Below are positions 15,802-24,154 of a stretch of DNA of 33,502 bases, in pieces. The position numbers and the translations under genes were made by a program. Origin of the DNA: Pyrinomonadaceae bacterium (GTDB taxonomy: Bacteria > Acidobacteriota > Blastocatellia > Pyrinomonadales > Pyrinomonadaceae); NCBI GenBank assembly GCA_013003215.1, contig JABDKD010000088.1, positions 1-33,502 on the forward strand, written 5' to 3'. Under the pieces are notes generated by a model. That model was given only the letters and a program-made list of their open reading frames with translations, was not told the origin of the DNA and searched no databases. Positions within the stretch are counted from its first letter, which is position 1. Each line of letters opens with the position of its first letter.

Positions 15802-17191
15802 CAATAACCCTTGTCACGATTCTCGATATATCGAAGTAGAAAACCACGACCATCAGAAGCATGATGAAACCAAGTCCCGCGAGCTGGATCTTCTCCTTGA
15901 CCGCCATTGAAAGCGTCATACCGAACAATGCCAGTATGGCCTCGATCCCAAGAACCGCGATCTGACCGCCATCCAAGAGCGGTATCGGAAGAAGGTTGAA
16001 CAATCCGAGGTTTAGACTGATCACCATCAGCAAAAACAAGAGCCTCTCAATATCAAAGCTCGTGGCGACTTTGACGATCATTTCGATAATGCCTATCGGC
16101 CCGGAAATCCCGCCGTCGCTAACCGCCCTTTCTCCGCTGAACATCTGGCCAAAAGCCTTACCCGTTAGTCTCAGAATCGACCAATTTGTATTAACTGCAT
16201 GTGCAGCCGCGCCGGCGATCCCGACGCTGTCTTTTGCGATCGCCGCGTTCTGATCGAATTGAATACCTATTCTGTAATCACCTGTATTTGGATCTTTAAA
16301 GGTTCCCGTGGATAGCTTCAAGTCTGTATCTCCGCGGGTAACTGACAGTTCCAGCGGCTTTCCCTGGGACTTATCGACAAACGATTTCATCTCGCTGCCG
16401 TTTCGGATCGTCTGGCCGTTTACAGATGTAATGCGGTCTCCCGGCTTTAAGCCCGATGATTCTGCGGGTCGTCCCTTTTCGATTTGAGCAACGATCACCG
16501 GCTTCGCACCGACATCGGGCATTGCGCCAAGATCGCCCATCGCGTTGCCATCGACAACAACCCGCTTCGGCACAACAAAAAGCTGCTGCTTTTTGCCGTC
16601 CCTTTCGATTGTCACCGGGGTCTTCTTGTCTGCAAGGAGGAGCGAATCCATCTGGATTCTCTTCCAGGTTGGATCCTTGACGCCGTCAAACTCAACAATT
16701 CTGTCGCCCTGCTGAATCCCCGCTGCCTCGGCCGCACTACCTTTAGCAACATACGAAATCACTGGCGAAGGGACCGCCGGAACACCAATCGCAAGCGCTA
16801 TCCCGAATGGGATCGCCAACGCCAGCACGACGTTCATGAACGGACCGCCGAGCATAACCAGAAACTTTTGCCATCTCGGCCTCAATTCATAGAGCTCCTC
16901 TTTTGGAACCTCATCATCTTCTGAGTCCCCGCCTTCAAGCGGAGCAGTCGCTTCATCGCCATAGAGCTTTACGTACGCCCCTAGGGGAATGGCACTGATC
17001 CTATAATCTGTATGCCCCCGCTTGAAACCCCAGATGCGCGGACCAATTCCGAAGAAGGAAAAGGCCTCTACTCTCATACCGAGCAGCCGGGCAACAATAA
17101 AATGGCCAAACTCGTGAATATTGATGGCTACACCAAGAACGAACACGATGCCGAATACGATGGCAAGAGCTGCAATAATATAATCGGACAT
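15797..17191 (-). CDS. rseP: Site-2 zinc protease RseP
   Basis: RseP is an intramembrane protease that cuts anti-sigma factors and leftover signal peptides. The 464-residue protein has the HEFGH zinc motif in its first membrane helix (near residue 27), the GIGPRIWGF and GAYVKLYGDE segments, and two PDZ domains (about 155-235 and 240-320, the second with PAESSGLKPGDRITSVNG). The second active-site motif is LLPIPLLDGGQI in the third helix. A good ribosome binding site (AAGGAAG) precedes ATG 17191. It lies between dxr and ispG as in many bacteria. The anti-sigma factor at 21.4 kb is one possible substrate, though this is only inference. Confidence 0.95.
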   Translation of the reverse strand: MSDYIIAALAIVFGIVFVLGVAINIHEFGHFIVARLLGMRVEAFSFFGIGPRIWGFKRGHTDYRISAIPLGAYVKLYGDEATAPLEGGDSEDDEVPKEELYELRPRWQKFLVMLGGPFMNVVLALAIPFGIALAIGVPAVPSPVISYVAKGSAAEAAGIQQGDRIVEFDGVKDPTWKRIQMDSLLLADKKTPVTIERDGKKQQLFVVPKRVVVDGNAMGDLGAMPDVGAKPVIVAQIEKGRPAESSGLKPGDRITSVNGQTIRNGSEMKSFVDKSQGKPLELSVTRGDTDLKLSTGTFKDPNTGDYRIGIQFDQNAAIAKDSVGIAGAAAHAVNTNWSILRLTGKAFGQMFSGERAVSDGGISGPIGIIEMIVKVATSFDIERLLFLLMVISLNLGLFNLLPIPLLDGGQIAVLGIEAILALFGMTLSMAVKEKIQLAGLGFIMLLMVVVFYFDISRIVTRVIG

Positions 17192-17280
17192 ATGAAAACT
17201 TCCTTATAAATACCGCTACTTTGACCCCAAAATCAGGGCCTATAGTTGCCATTAAAGTCTAAGTGCGGCGAATGGATGAG

Positions 17281-18486
17281 TCAAACTGAATTCGACGGCG
17301 CGGCGGCCTTCAAAACGGCCCTGACTTGATCGGCAGCAATCGCACGTGCTTCGGCATCAGCAGCAAGAACTGTTTCAAGGCTTTCAATTTGCTCGGGTAT
17401 GTGATTTTCGATAAGTAATTTGTTGATCGCGGCAATTGAATGCAGCGGAATTTTTCCGTCCAGAAAGGCCTGAACCGCAACTTCATTTGAAGCGTTCAAA
17501 ACCGCAGGAACAGTACCGCCACGCTCGAGGGCGTCAAACGCGAGCTTGAGATTTGGAAACCTCTCAAGATCCGGTTCCTCAAATGTCAGCTTTGAGACTT
17601 CCGTGAAATCGAGCGGAGGGAGACAATTCACAAGCCTCTCGGGGTAGGTCAGTGCATACTGAATTGCGTGACGCATATCCGTCACACCCAACTGCGCGAT
17701 TATCGAACCATCAACATACTCGACCATGGAATGGACGACCGACTGAGGATGCACCACGACCCCGATCCTGTCCCCGTCAAAACCAAAAAGCCAGTGTGCC
17801 TCGATAACCTCAAGTCCCTTGTTCATAAGGGTTGCAGAATCGATTGAAATCTTGTCACCCATATCCCAGGTCGGATGATCAAGTGCTTCCTCCACGGTGG
17901 CGTTCCGGATTTCTTCTAGCGATTTGGTCCTAAAAGGCCCACCGGACGCAGTCAGTATCAGTCTTCGTACTTCTTTCGGGCTCTCTCCACGCAGACACTG
18001 ATGTAACGCATTATGTTCCGAGTCTACAGGCAGCAGTTCTGCTGAGTTCTCAGCTGCGGCCCTGGTCATCAATTCTCCTGCAATTACAAGCGTTTCTTTG
18101 TTCGCCAGCGCGATTCGTCTGCCTTTTTCAATCGCTTTCAGGGTCGGAACAAAACCGACGGCTCCGACCGTTGCCGAAACGACAGTATCTACACCTTCAA
18201 AAGTCGCAACCTCGTTAAGTCCTTCATCGCCCACCAAAATACGGGGAAGATCGGTGGAAGAAGCTCCGTTAGATGAAAAAAGCGCTTCAAGCTTTGAAGC
18301 GCTGGCATCATCTATACATGAAACCAGTTCGGGACGAAACTTCTTCACCTGGGAATACAGTTCATCGGCATTCGACCCTGCAGCCAAAGCTTTTACATTG
18401 ATTCCACCCAAATGTTCCACAACTTTTAGTGTGTTCCTACCGATTGAACCGGTTGAGCCTAGAATTGAAATATTTGAGGATTTCAT
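17281..18486 (-). CDS. dxr: 1-deoxy-D-xylulose 5-phosphate reductoisomerase (Dxr/IspC)
   Basis: Dxr makes 2-C-methyl-D-erythritol 4-phosphate, the first committed MEP-pathway step. The NADPH-binding start is ISILGSTGSIGRNTL. Then come NKETLVIAGELM, LLPVDSEHNALHQCL with the metal-binding Asp and Glu, LTASGGPFR, HPTWDMGDKISIDSATLMNK and GLEVIEAHWLFGF. I chose ATG 18486, giving MKSSNISIL and 401 residues. An upstream in-frame start would add ten non-conserved residues. There is no clear ribosome binding site. The gene starts the minus-strand operon and is divergent from the small secreted protein at 18694. The 89 bp between dxr and rseP contain no gene. Confidence 0.96.
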   Translation of the reverse strand: MKSSNISILGSTGSIGRNTLKVVEHLGGINVKALAAGSNADELYSQVKKFRPELVSCIDDASASKLEALFSSNGASSTDLPRILVGDEGLNEVATFEGVDTVVSATVGAVGFVPTLKAIEKGRRIALANKETLVIAGELMTRAAAENSAELLPVDSEHNALHQCLRGESPKEVRRLILTASGGPFRTKSLEEIRNATVEEALDHPTWDMGDKISIDSATLMNKGLEVIEAHWLFGFDGDRIGVVVHPQSVVHSMVEYVDGSIIAQLGVTDMRHAIQYALTYPERLVNCLPPLDFTEVSKLTFEEPDLERFPNLKLAFDALERGGTVPAVLNASNEVAVQAFLDGKIPLHSIAAINKLLIENHIPEQIESLETVLAADAEARAIAADQVRAVLKAAAPSNSV

Positions 18487-18619
18487 AAGAAATTTAAATG
18501 CATAACAGATTACCACAGCGCTTTGATTTTCGCTTTTACACTTTTTATGGATTCAGGCCGAAATTGACATAAGAATAAATTGTGGCAACTATTAGAAATA
18601 CTTATGAGTCTAATTGTTG

Positions 18620-18641
18620 TTCGTATCATCCCCGATACGAA
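18620..18641. promoter_or_regulatory. Perfect inverted repeat in the dxr divergent intergenic region
   Basis: TTCGTATC and GATACGAA form a perfect 8-bp inverted repeat with a 6-bp centre (ATCCCC). It lies 52 bp upstream of the small secreted protein gene and 133 bp upstream of dxr. This has the form of a dimeric regulator site, or of a 5' leader hairpin. No matching regulator gene is in the window. A TTGACA at 18564-18569 lies upstream, but its -10 partner is unclear. Confidence 0.45.
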
Positions 18642-18693
18642 GTCCTCTTCCCTACCAAATAACCCTATCCAGGGATTCTTCAAGGAGTTAAAT

Positions 18694-19143
18694 ATGAAGA
18701 AACTAATCACAATAATCACTGCAATCTTCGCTCTCTCAGTAGGAGCGATGTCGATCCACGCCGCCCCGGCAAAATACAAACCCAAGGTCAACAAAAAGAC
18801 CTACAAGAAATTCAAAAAGAAAAAGAAGCGCTTCCGCAATGTGAACCTCTATAACGGCCACTACAACCGGCGCGGTGTTTACATCTACTACACGACCCGC
18901 ATCGTTCAAACGTGGCGCGGAAAGTATAAGAACACTTACAAGCACAAGATCTTTCCTAATGGACGTCACAAGGTAAAGCTTGTCAAAAGCAAAAAGATCA
19001 ACCACGTTTATCCGGTCAGAGTTAGATTTAAGACGAAGACCGTGTATCGCAATGGGGTCAAGTATCGAGTTAGATTCAAGATCGTGAAGTACTCGAACGG
19101 TAGGGTGAAACGCTATCCGGTTCATCGAAGGCCGGTCTGGTAA
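18694..19143 (+). CDS. Small secreted Lys/Arg/Tyr-rich protein, unknown function
   Basis: The product is 149 residues. I chose ATG 18694 because AAGGAG lies 6 nt upstream and a textbook signal peptide follows (MKKLITIITAIFALSVGAMS, cleavage after IHA before APAKY). The mature part is extremely basic and rich in Lys, Arg, Tyr and Val. It repeats a strand-like pattern (VYPVRVRFKTKTVYRNGVKY, then RVRFKIVKYSNGRVKRYPVH). There are no cysteines. I do not recognise a family. A cell-envelope or extracellular polyanion-binding role would fit the charge, but this is inference. A hairpin terminator follows at 19151. Confidence 0.72.
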   Translation: MKKLITIITAIFALSVGAMSIHAAPAKYKPKVNKKTYKKFKKKKKRFRNVNLYNGHYNRRGVYIYYTTRIVQTWRGKYKNTYKHKIFPNGRHKVKLVKSKKINHVYPVRVRFKTKTVYRNGVKYRVRFKIVKYSNGRVKRYPVHRRPVW

Positions 19144-19150
19144 ACAACAA

Positions 19151-19177
19151 AGGCCGCCGCATATCCTGCGGCGGCCT
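19151..19177. terminator. Bidirectional hairpin terminator between convergent genes
   Basis: An 11-bp perfect stem (AGGCCGCCGCA with TGCGGCGGCCT) and a 5-nt loop lie between the secreted protein (plus) and the zinc-ribbon gene (minus). The T-rich tail is on the minus-strand side (TTTGTTGTTT), so it best terminates minus-strand transcripts. Confidence 0.75.
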
Positions 19178-19196
19178 AATATTGTTCAAGATCAAA

Positions 19197-19745
19197 TCAC
19201 ATATGCAGCGGATTTGTATCCCGCAAAAACGAAAGGATTTCTTCACGACCATCCTGTTCGAACACCCATTTCTTAAACTCTCTTACCTTGTCAAACTTTT
19301 GTTTGCCAAATTTGTTTTGATAGACAAGCAACACGGCGCTTTTCAGTTCATCCTTGTGCACTTTCTGTTGCCAGCTTTCGGTGGCTATCTTATCGAGATC
19401 GCGAATCAGGTCACATTGATTCAGGTATACCCAATCCGCTTGATCCAACCAGATTCCCAGGCAAAAACTACAGCGGTCTATAAATAATGAGCTGTCAAAC
19501 GAGATTTTGAACCTGGTAAGGATCCTCTCGCACGTTTGACATAATTTGGCGTTCTCACTTGTCTCGATCGACTCATTTGAGGCTGAGTCAATCTGCACTT
19601 CTTCGGGACCTACAGATTCCAGCCAGAAGTGATAGCTCTGAACTGAGATCCATTTCCCTTTACAATTACCGCAGACGCCGGCCACAAGGCTCCCCGCGAC
19701 GTCTTGAATTTCAAGAGCGGTATCTTTACATACGGGACATTTCAT
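19197..19745 (-). CDS. Double zinc-ribbon (zf-TFIIB-like) protein
   Basis: The 182-residue protein carries two zinc-ribbon modules. The first is at the N-terminus (CPVCKDTALE then GVCGNCKGKWI). The second is at about residues 69-105 (CQTCERIL then IDRCSFCLGIWLDQADW). The second ends in the GIWLD pattern typical of TFIIB-like zinc-finger proteins of unknown role. The C-terminal 75 residues are helical and charged with no motif I know. The ribosome binding site is AAGGAG, and the start overlaps the stop of the DinB-like gene by 4 nt, so the two are translationally coupled. Function is unknown. Confidence 0.8.
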   Translation of the reverse strand: MKCPVCKDTALEIQDVAGSLVAGVCGNCKGKWISVQSYHFWLESVGPEEVQIDSASNESIETSENAKLCQTCERILTRFKISFDSSLFIDRCSFCLGIWLDQADWVYLNQCDLIRDLDKIATESWQQKVHKDELKSAVLLVYQNKFGKQKFDKVREFKKWVFEQDGREEILSFLRDTNPLHM

Positions 19746-20350
19746 TTCCGTTTATCTCCTTCCCTCGACAAGAACTCGGCGGGCCCGTCCAGCGGACTGC
19801 TCCGTTCTTTCCCACGTTTTTTCTTGCGTTCCAAAAACTCATTAAATTCCCTTGATCGATTCCTGGGAACGCTCAGTGTTTTCCAATCGGCAGATTTCAG
19901 ATGCTTGGCGAGAAAAACAATTTGCCCAACATGATACGAATAATGCGTGAGCTGTCGATTAATTGCCTCCACAACAGTGTGGTCTTCACCCCTGATCATT
20001 ACCGTTTTTGAAAAATCCCCATCATCGAGGCCGTTCAACGTTGAAATAAGGTTTTCCCACCCTTTTTCCCAACGCGCCATCAATGATTCCCGATCGTCGT
20101 TTCCAGTAATAAACTCCGAATCGCGGTTTCTATCCGATTTCTCGCCATCAGTCGTCAGGAAATCTGTAAACCTCGAGATCTGATTACCGGAAATATGTTT
20201 TACGAGAACGGCAATGCTGTTGGATTCCTCGTCAATTTGCACAAAGAACTCTTCTTCATCAACCTGGTCGAAGGCCTTTTCTGCAAGGGATTTATAGCCA
20301 AGAAACGACGCGATCGCGTTCGCTTTGTAGTTTCGAATCACGGAAAGCAA
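19742..20350 (-). CDS. DUF1572/DinB-like four-helix protein
   Basis: The 202-residue protein resembles DUF1572 members of the DinB/YfiT-like helical bundle superfamily. Characteristic stretches are [20 protein letters not shown], a [18 protein letters not shown] segment, and [20 protein letters not shown], where the last histidines would complete the metal site. The start is TTG at 20350 with GAGGTG 5 nt upstream; GTG at 20341 is an alternative. A charged C-terminal tail ([12 protein letters not shown]) follows the fold. Some related proteins are thiol transferases, but this one's reaction is unknown. It is the first gene of a pair with the zinc-ribbon protein. Confidence 0.82.
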   Translation of the reverse strand: MLSVIRNYKANAIASFLGYKSLAEKAFDQVDEEEFFVQIDEESNSIAVLVKHISGNQISRFTDFLTTDGEKSDRNRDSEFITGNDDRESLMARWEKGWENLISTLNGLDDGDFSKTVMIRGEDHTVVEAINRQLTHYSYHVGQIVFLAKHLKSADWKTLSVPRNRSREFNEFLERKKKRGKERSSPLDGPAEFLSREGDKRK

Positions 20351-20579
20351 GACAACACCTCAAGACGGATTTTCGTATGCGAAAGAGTCTACCAAAACTC
20401 CGGTGTTTGGCAAATACTTTGACTGTGAACATGCTAATACGAATCCCCATTCAGCATTGGCATTTACCTTTTACTGGTTTGCGGCTAAAATTAGCTCCGT
20501 CAAGGCAACTACTCTGTGGAGGTCGCACATCATAGACAATAACGATTTATCAAATTCCGACAGCAATTTAGGAGTAGAT

Positions 20580-21230
20580 ATGAATTTAACCTCGGCGTTG
20601 AATGCTACCGTCGCAGATCGTGCGGAAGATGCCAGGGGAAAAGCCCCTCGAACTTTGGCAAAAGAGAAGGATGCTCAGGTTGTTACTGAGGAGACACACG
20701 ATTTTGATCTCACTCAGTGGGCATCACAGGGAAACCTCGAAGCGTTTGAGATGCTTTATACGAAGTATCACCGACGCGCATACAGTCTTTGCCTGCGAAT
20801 GACGAATAGCGTTGCCGAGGCTGAAGACCTCACGCAGGAAGCTTTCATTCAGTTGTTTAGGAAGGTCGGGAGTTTTCGTGGAGATTCGGCATTCACAACA
20901 TGGTTTCACCGATTGACGGTTAATCAGGTCTTGATGCACTTCAGAAAGCGAAGCGTTAAGAACGAAAAAACGACTGAAGACGGTGAAATGCCCGAAAAGA
21001 TCAAAAAGATAGATCGAAATTATAAGGAGCAAACACCGATTTTGAACCGTATGGACCTTAAAAAAGCTGTAGCAAATCTGCCACCTGGCTATCGTTCGGT
21101 TTTCGTGCTGCATGATGTTGAAGGATTTGAGCACTCAGAGGTCGCTAGAATGTTGGGTATTTCCGTTGGAACCTCGAAGTCGCAGCTCCACAAGGCAAGA
21201 TTGAAGTTGAGGGGAATGCTGATCAGGTAG
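20580..21230 (+). CDS. ECF-type RNA polymerase sigma factor
   Basis: The 216-residue protein has a variable lead of about 45 residues. Region 2 follows ([20 protein letters not shown], then [20 protein letters not shown] and [18 protein letters not shown]). Region 4 is [20 protein letters not shown] with [20 protein letters not shown] as the -35-binding helix-turn-helix. I chose ATG 20580 because AGGAG lies 5 nt upstream. A longer in-frame extension exists but lacks support. The zf-HC2 protein 144 bp downstream is its likely anti-sigma factor, and the DUF4097 proteins after that are likely part of the regulon. The 230 bp upstream hold no gene. I could not find a convincing self-regulated promoter. 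Confidence 0.93.
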   Translation: MNLTSALNATVADRAEDARGKAPRTLAKEKDAQVVTEETHDFDLTQWASQGNLEAFEMLYTKYHRRAYSLCLRMTNSVAEAEDLTQEAFIQLFRKVGSFRGDSAFTTWFHRLTVNQVLMHFRKRSVKNEKTTEDGEMPEKIKKIDRNYKEQTPILNRMDLKKAVANLPPGYRSVFVLHDVEGFEHSEVARMLGISVGTSKSQLHKARLKLRGMLIR

Positions 21231-21374
21231 TACGCGTTCACCCGAATGTTTGGATGCCGGGGCGCCTTGAATCAGGCAACCAAACTCCACCCGCAGCAAT
21301 CTTATTGTTTGATTCCAAGAATGCTGTAACCGGGTTGGCGAAGAATCCTAATTTAGTAATTTGTGTTTTTAGTG

Positions 21375-22115
21375 ATGAACTGTGAAAAGTGTCAAGAATT
21401 GATTAGTGCCTATGTTGACGGCGACCTTTCCAAAGGAGAGGCACGCTCGTTTCGTACGCATCTATCAGTATGCATGGAATGCTCGAAGCTTGCTGAAGAC
21501 TTTGCTTCGATAGTTGGATTCTGTGACGAGGCATTTGCCGAAGATTCTATTCCTCCAAACTCGCAGGCTCTGTGGTGCAGGATTAATAACATCATCGAGT
21601 CAGAAATTGAAGAAACCCCACCGGTCGAAGAAGAGACAGCTGAAGAAGTGCCGCATCGAGGCTTTTTGTCCGGCACGTTTAGCTTCTCACCGGCCCAGGC
21701 TGCTGCTTCGGTCCTGCTTATTGCAGTTGTAAGCTCACTGGTAACTATTGTCGGGTATAAGAATTTTGCCGCTCCGGACGATTCCATTGCCGGTTTCGAG
21801 GCTGAGCCATCGGTATTCGAGAAGGTGCTGGTAAGGCTGGGAGTTGCGGAGAGTCCTGCTGACAAAGCGCAACGAAGGCTGGAAGAGAGAAAGTCGGCGA
21901 TTGATTACTGGACCAAAAGAGTTTCGAAGCGCCGGGTCGAATGGGATACCGGTACACGTGTGACGTTTGACCGCAACATGGATGTTATCGATAAGGCAGT
22001 CAAACAATACACACTTCTCCTGAAAGAAGACCCGCAGGATGAGATTTCCACGGAAATGCTTGATTCTGCTCTCAACGAAAAGATGGAGTTGCTCCGGGAG
22101 TTCTCGGAACTTTAA
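21375..22115 (+). CDS. Anti-sigma factor with zf-HC2 zinc finger
   Basis: The N-terminus MNCEKCQELISAYVDGDLSK and HLSVCMECSKLAEDF form the zinc-binding anti-sigma domain (H-x3-C-x2-C). A single membrane helix lies at about residues 115-137 (AAASVLLIAVVSSLVTIVGY). The roughly 110-residue region after it is charged and helical, unlike a typical ligand-sensing domain. The start at 21375 is ATG; a GTG at 21372 is possible. It probably holds the upstream sigma factor at the membrane until regulated proteolysis, in which RseP at 15.8-17.2 kb could act. Its stop lies 3 bp before the DUF4097 start, so these two genes are co-transcribed. Confidence 0.88.
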   Translation: MNCEKCQELISAYVDGDLSKGEARSFRTHLSVCMECSKLAEDFASIVGFCDEAFAEDSIPPNSQALWCRINNIIESEIEETPPVEEETAEEVPHRGFLSGTFSFSPAQAAASVLLIAVVSSLVTIVGYKNFAAPDDSIAGFEAEPSVFEKVLVRLGVAESPADKAQRRLEERKSAIDYWTKRVSKRRVEWDTGTRVTFDRNMDVIDKAVKQYTLLLKEDPQDEISTEMLDSALNEKMELLREFSEL

Positions 22116-22118
22116 GAA

Positions 22119-22895
22119 ATGACATTGGCATCATACACACGGAAGTATTTGAAGTCGGCCGCTACGGCTACGGCTTTTTTATTTGCCTTGGCGGCGTTTT
22201 TTGCCGTGTCTGTAACTGACGTCGAAGCGCAGCGAAAGTTTTCCAGAACCTATCCGGCAAGTAAAAACGTCCGGCTTCAGTTAACCAACCGAACAGGAAC
22301 GATAACCGTTCGCGGCTGGGATCGAAAAACTGTTCAGATAACGGCGGTTTTGCAGAAGCCTATTGCAAACCTGACCCCTCGTAATCTGAGCGGAACCATC
22401 GTCATTGATGTCGTGAGGGATAACAAGGGAAGAAACGAGGTAGGAGATGTAAACTTTGCAGTTTATGTGCCTTATAGTTCTTCGATCGATATCGAAACGC
22501 GCATTGGGAATCTGCAGGTAAGCAGCATCCAGGGCGGACTTGTCAGGGCCCATATATCCTCTGAAGGGGACATCACACTGACCAATATTGGTGCTTCAAG
22601 TGTTTCCGCGAAGAATGTGATCGGTGACATCTTCTATGACGGCGTTTTCCAGCCCAACGGAATCTACCGCTTCTACTCGATGCAAGGAAACGTGAATCTG
22701 CGAATCCCGCTCAAGTCCTCGTTTAAGCTTGTTGCGACAGCTCCTTCAACACGCAGTATATCGCTCGGTTCGTTCTCGAATGCCAGCATGCGGTTTGTCG
22801 GAACCGGCAGGCGCGTGATCGGAAAAGTAGGCTCCGGCAGCGCGACGGTAAATGTTACCAATCAACAGGGCAGCATTTCCCTGCTTCGCCGCTAG
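22119..22895 (+). CDS. Secreted DUF4097 beta-helix-type protein
   Basis: The 258-residue protein has a signal peptide (ATAFLFALAAFFAVSVTDVEA, cleaved near AQRKF). The repetitive strand pattern is typical of DUF4097, formerly described as a putative adhesin: NRTGTITVRGWDRKTVQITA, VPYSSSIDIETRIGNLQVS and SGSATVNVTNQQGSISLLRR. These proteins are very often encoded with ECF sigma and anti-sigma factors, as here. They are thought to act in the envelope, but no biochemical role is established. A second, broken member of the family follows 310 bp downstream. Confidence 0.85.
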   Translation: MTLASYTRKYLKSAATATAFLFALAAFFAVSVTDVEAQRKFSRTYPASKNVRLQLTNRTGTITVRGWDRKTVQITAVLQKPIANLTPRNLSGTIVIDVVRDNKGRNEVGDVNFAVYVPYSSSIDIETRIGNLQVSSIQGGLVRAHISSEGDITLTNIGASSVSAKNVIGDIFYDGVFQPNGIYRFYSMQGNVNLRIPLKSSFKLVATAPSTRSISLGSFSNASMRFVGTGRRVIGKVGSGSATVNVTNQQGSISLLRR

Positions 22896-23204
22896 CCCGC
22901 ATATTGTATGAAGAACGGTAAAACAATAGCCGAAGCAATTTGTTCTCAATTTGTGACGAGGATAATCAGCGGTTTTCGACCGGTAAAATTTGTACCTGAA
23001 CGGTCTTCCGGCCTATCTGGCTTCGAATCTCTGGCCCAATCACTCGAACCATAGCTACGGCTATGCTTTTTGCGATTTTGCCCGAGCTTCTTTGCCATAT
23101 TTGCCGCAAGGATCGTTCCCTTCATGCAACATCCGGGCTAATGTGCTAATTTAATTACGTCCTCGGTTTTGTCCACTCCTTTTTTTGCTTTCCCCTTTTT
23201 TCTC
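22896..23204 (+). other. Intergenic region between the two DUF4097 genes
   Basis: I find no gene in these 309 bp. The one clear structure is a hairpin at 23050-23065 (CATAGC, TACG, GCTATG) followed by CTTTTT. It could be a weak terminator for the sigma/anti-sigma/DUF4097 transcript. T- and C-rich stretches precede the next start codon, and no Shine-Dalgarno sequence is present. Confidence 0.4.
23050..23070 (+). terminator. Weak hairpin-T terminator candidate
   Basis: A 6-bp perfect stem with TACG loop is followed by CTTTTT. The stem is short, and it lies 155 bp after the DUF4097 stop, so confidence is low. Confidence 0.35.
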
Positions 23205-24083
23205 ATGAAAATTCAACGATTTGCCCGTCTTTTTGTTCTTTCGTGTCTTCTGTTATTTATCTCAATTGCCAACGTTTTGGCGCAGAAGACGGTTGATCCG
23301 AATGCGTTTCAGGTTGTCAGGACCAAATCAATGTCGAAAAAGGCCGGTTTTGGCCCCGGTGGAACAATCGTAATAGTCGGGGCGCCGCACGGAGCGGTCT
23401 CAATCGAGGGTTGGGACAAAAACAGGATTGAAATTGAAGCCGAGATCCAAGTACGCGCCCACAACGAGCAGGATGCCGCAAGACTGGCGAATGTGACGGG
23501 GTTTGCGGTGACTGAAGATGTCACGAGCTATAGGATTTTTAGCATTGGGCCCCACGATAAGAAATCGATCAAAAAGATCGACAAAAAGTTTCCCAAAAAG
23601 CTTCGTAAGAACCCTTTCAAAATTGACTACTAGCTCAAAGTTCCTTACTACAGCGACCTTAGGATCGATGGCGGTGTTGGTAATCTTGAGTTAAAAAACG
23701 TCGAAGGGTTCATGCAGGTCAATTTCCTGCAATCAGATGCGGTATTGAGGCTGATCGGAGGAAGCATACGAGTCACGGTTGGCAGTGGGAGCATGGATGT
23801 TACGATCGCGACCCGGAGTTGGCGCGGCCGTGACGCCCAGATTCAACTAAACCGCGGCGACCTGAGTCTTCGTCTTCCCAAAAACCTGAACGCGGACCTC
23901 TATGCGCAGGTTTTGCGAACCGGCAAGATAACAAATTCCTACGAAAACCTCTCGCCACGTCCAAGGACAGAGTTTTCTAATACTCTAATGAATGCGATCG
24001 CCGGAAGCGGCGGAGCCCCCCTGGCCTTCACCGTTGGCGACGGTTCACTTAAAATCCTCGATTCCGAGAAGCCCGCAGAGTAA
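23205..24083 (+). pseudogene. Second DUF4097 gene interrupted by an in-frame TAG
   Basis: ATG 23205 starts a signal peptide (FARLFVLSCLLLFISIANVLA) and a DUF4097-like region (GGTIVIVGAPHGAVSIEGWD) that stops at TAG 23631-23633 after FKIDY. The same frame continues without a shift to 24083 with LKVPYYSDLRIDGGVGNLEL and SGSMDVTIATRSWRG. The junction aligns with the intact paralogue just upstream (VPYSSSIDIETRIGNLQVS), so the stop falls inside the domain. A single C-to-T change from CAG (Gln) explains it. No other damage is visible across 292 codons, so the change is recent, is a sequencing error, or is read through. An internal ATG at 23712 could restart a C-terminal piece. No ribosome binding site precedes the start. 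Confidence 0.75.
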
Positions 24084-24108
24084 CCTGCGCTTTGGATTTT
24101 GGGTCCTT

Positions 24109-24129
24109 AAGGTGATAAATTATCGCCTT
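24109..24129 (+). promoter_or_regulatory. Small hairpin upstream of dcd
   Basis: AAGGTGAT and ATCGCCTT pair over 8 bp (one G-U) around AAATT, 25 bp before the dcd ATG. It has no T run. It may be a leader structure or a remnant of the short-word repeats, since TTTGGAT and TTTGGGT words lie just upstream. Confidence 0.25.
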
Positions 24130-24154
24130 ATTCCAAACAGCGTTCAGGTTTTCT

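Noticed and set aside
20480-20580. Self-regulated ECF promoter before the sigma factor gene
   Set aside because: GGCAAC and GTC-like boxes are visible, but their spacing and sequence do not match a clear ECF consensus.
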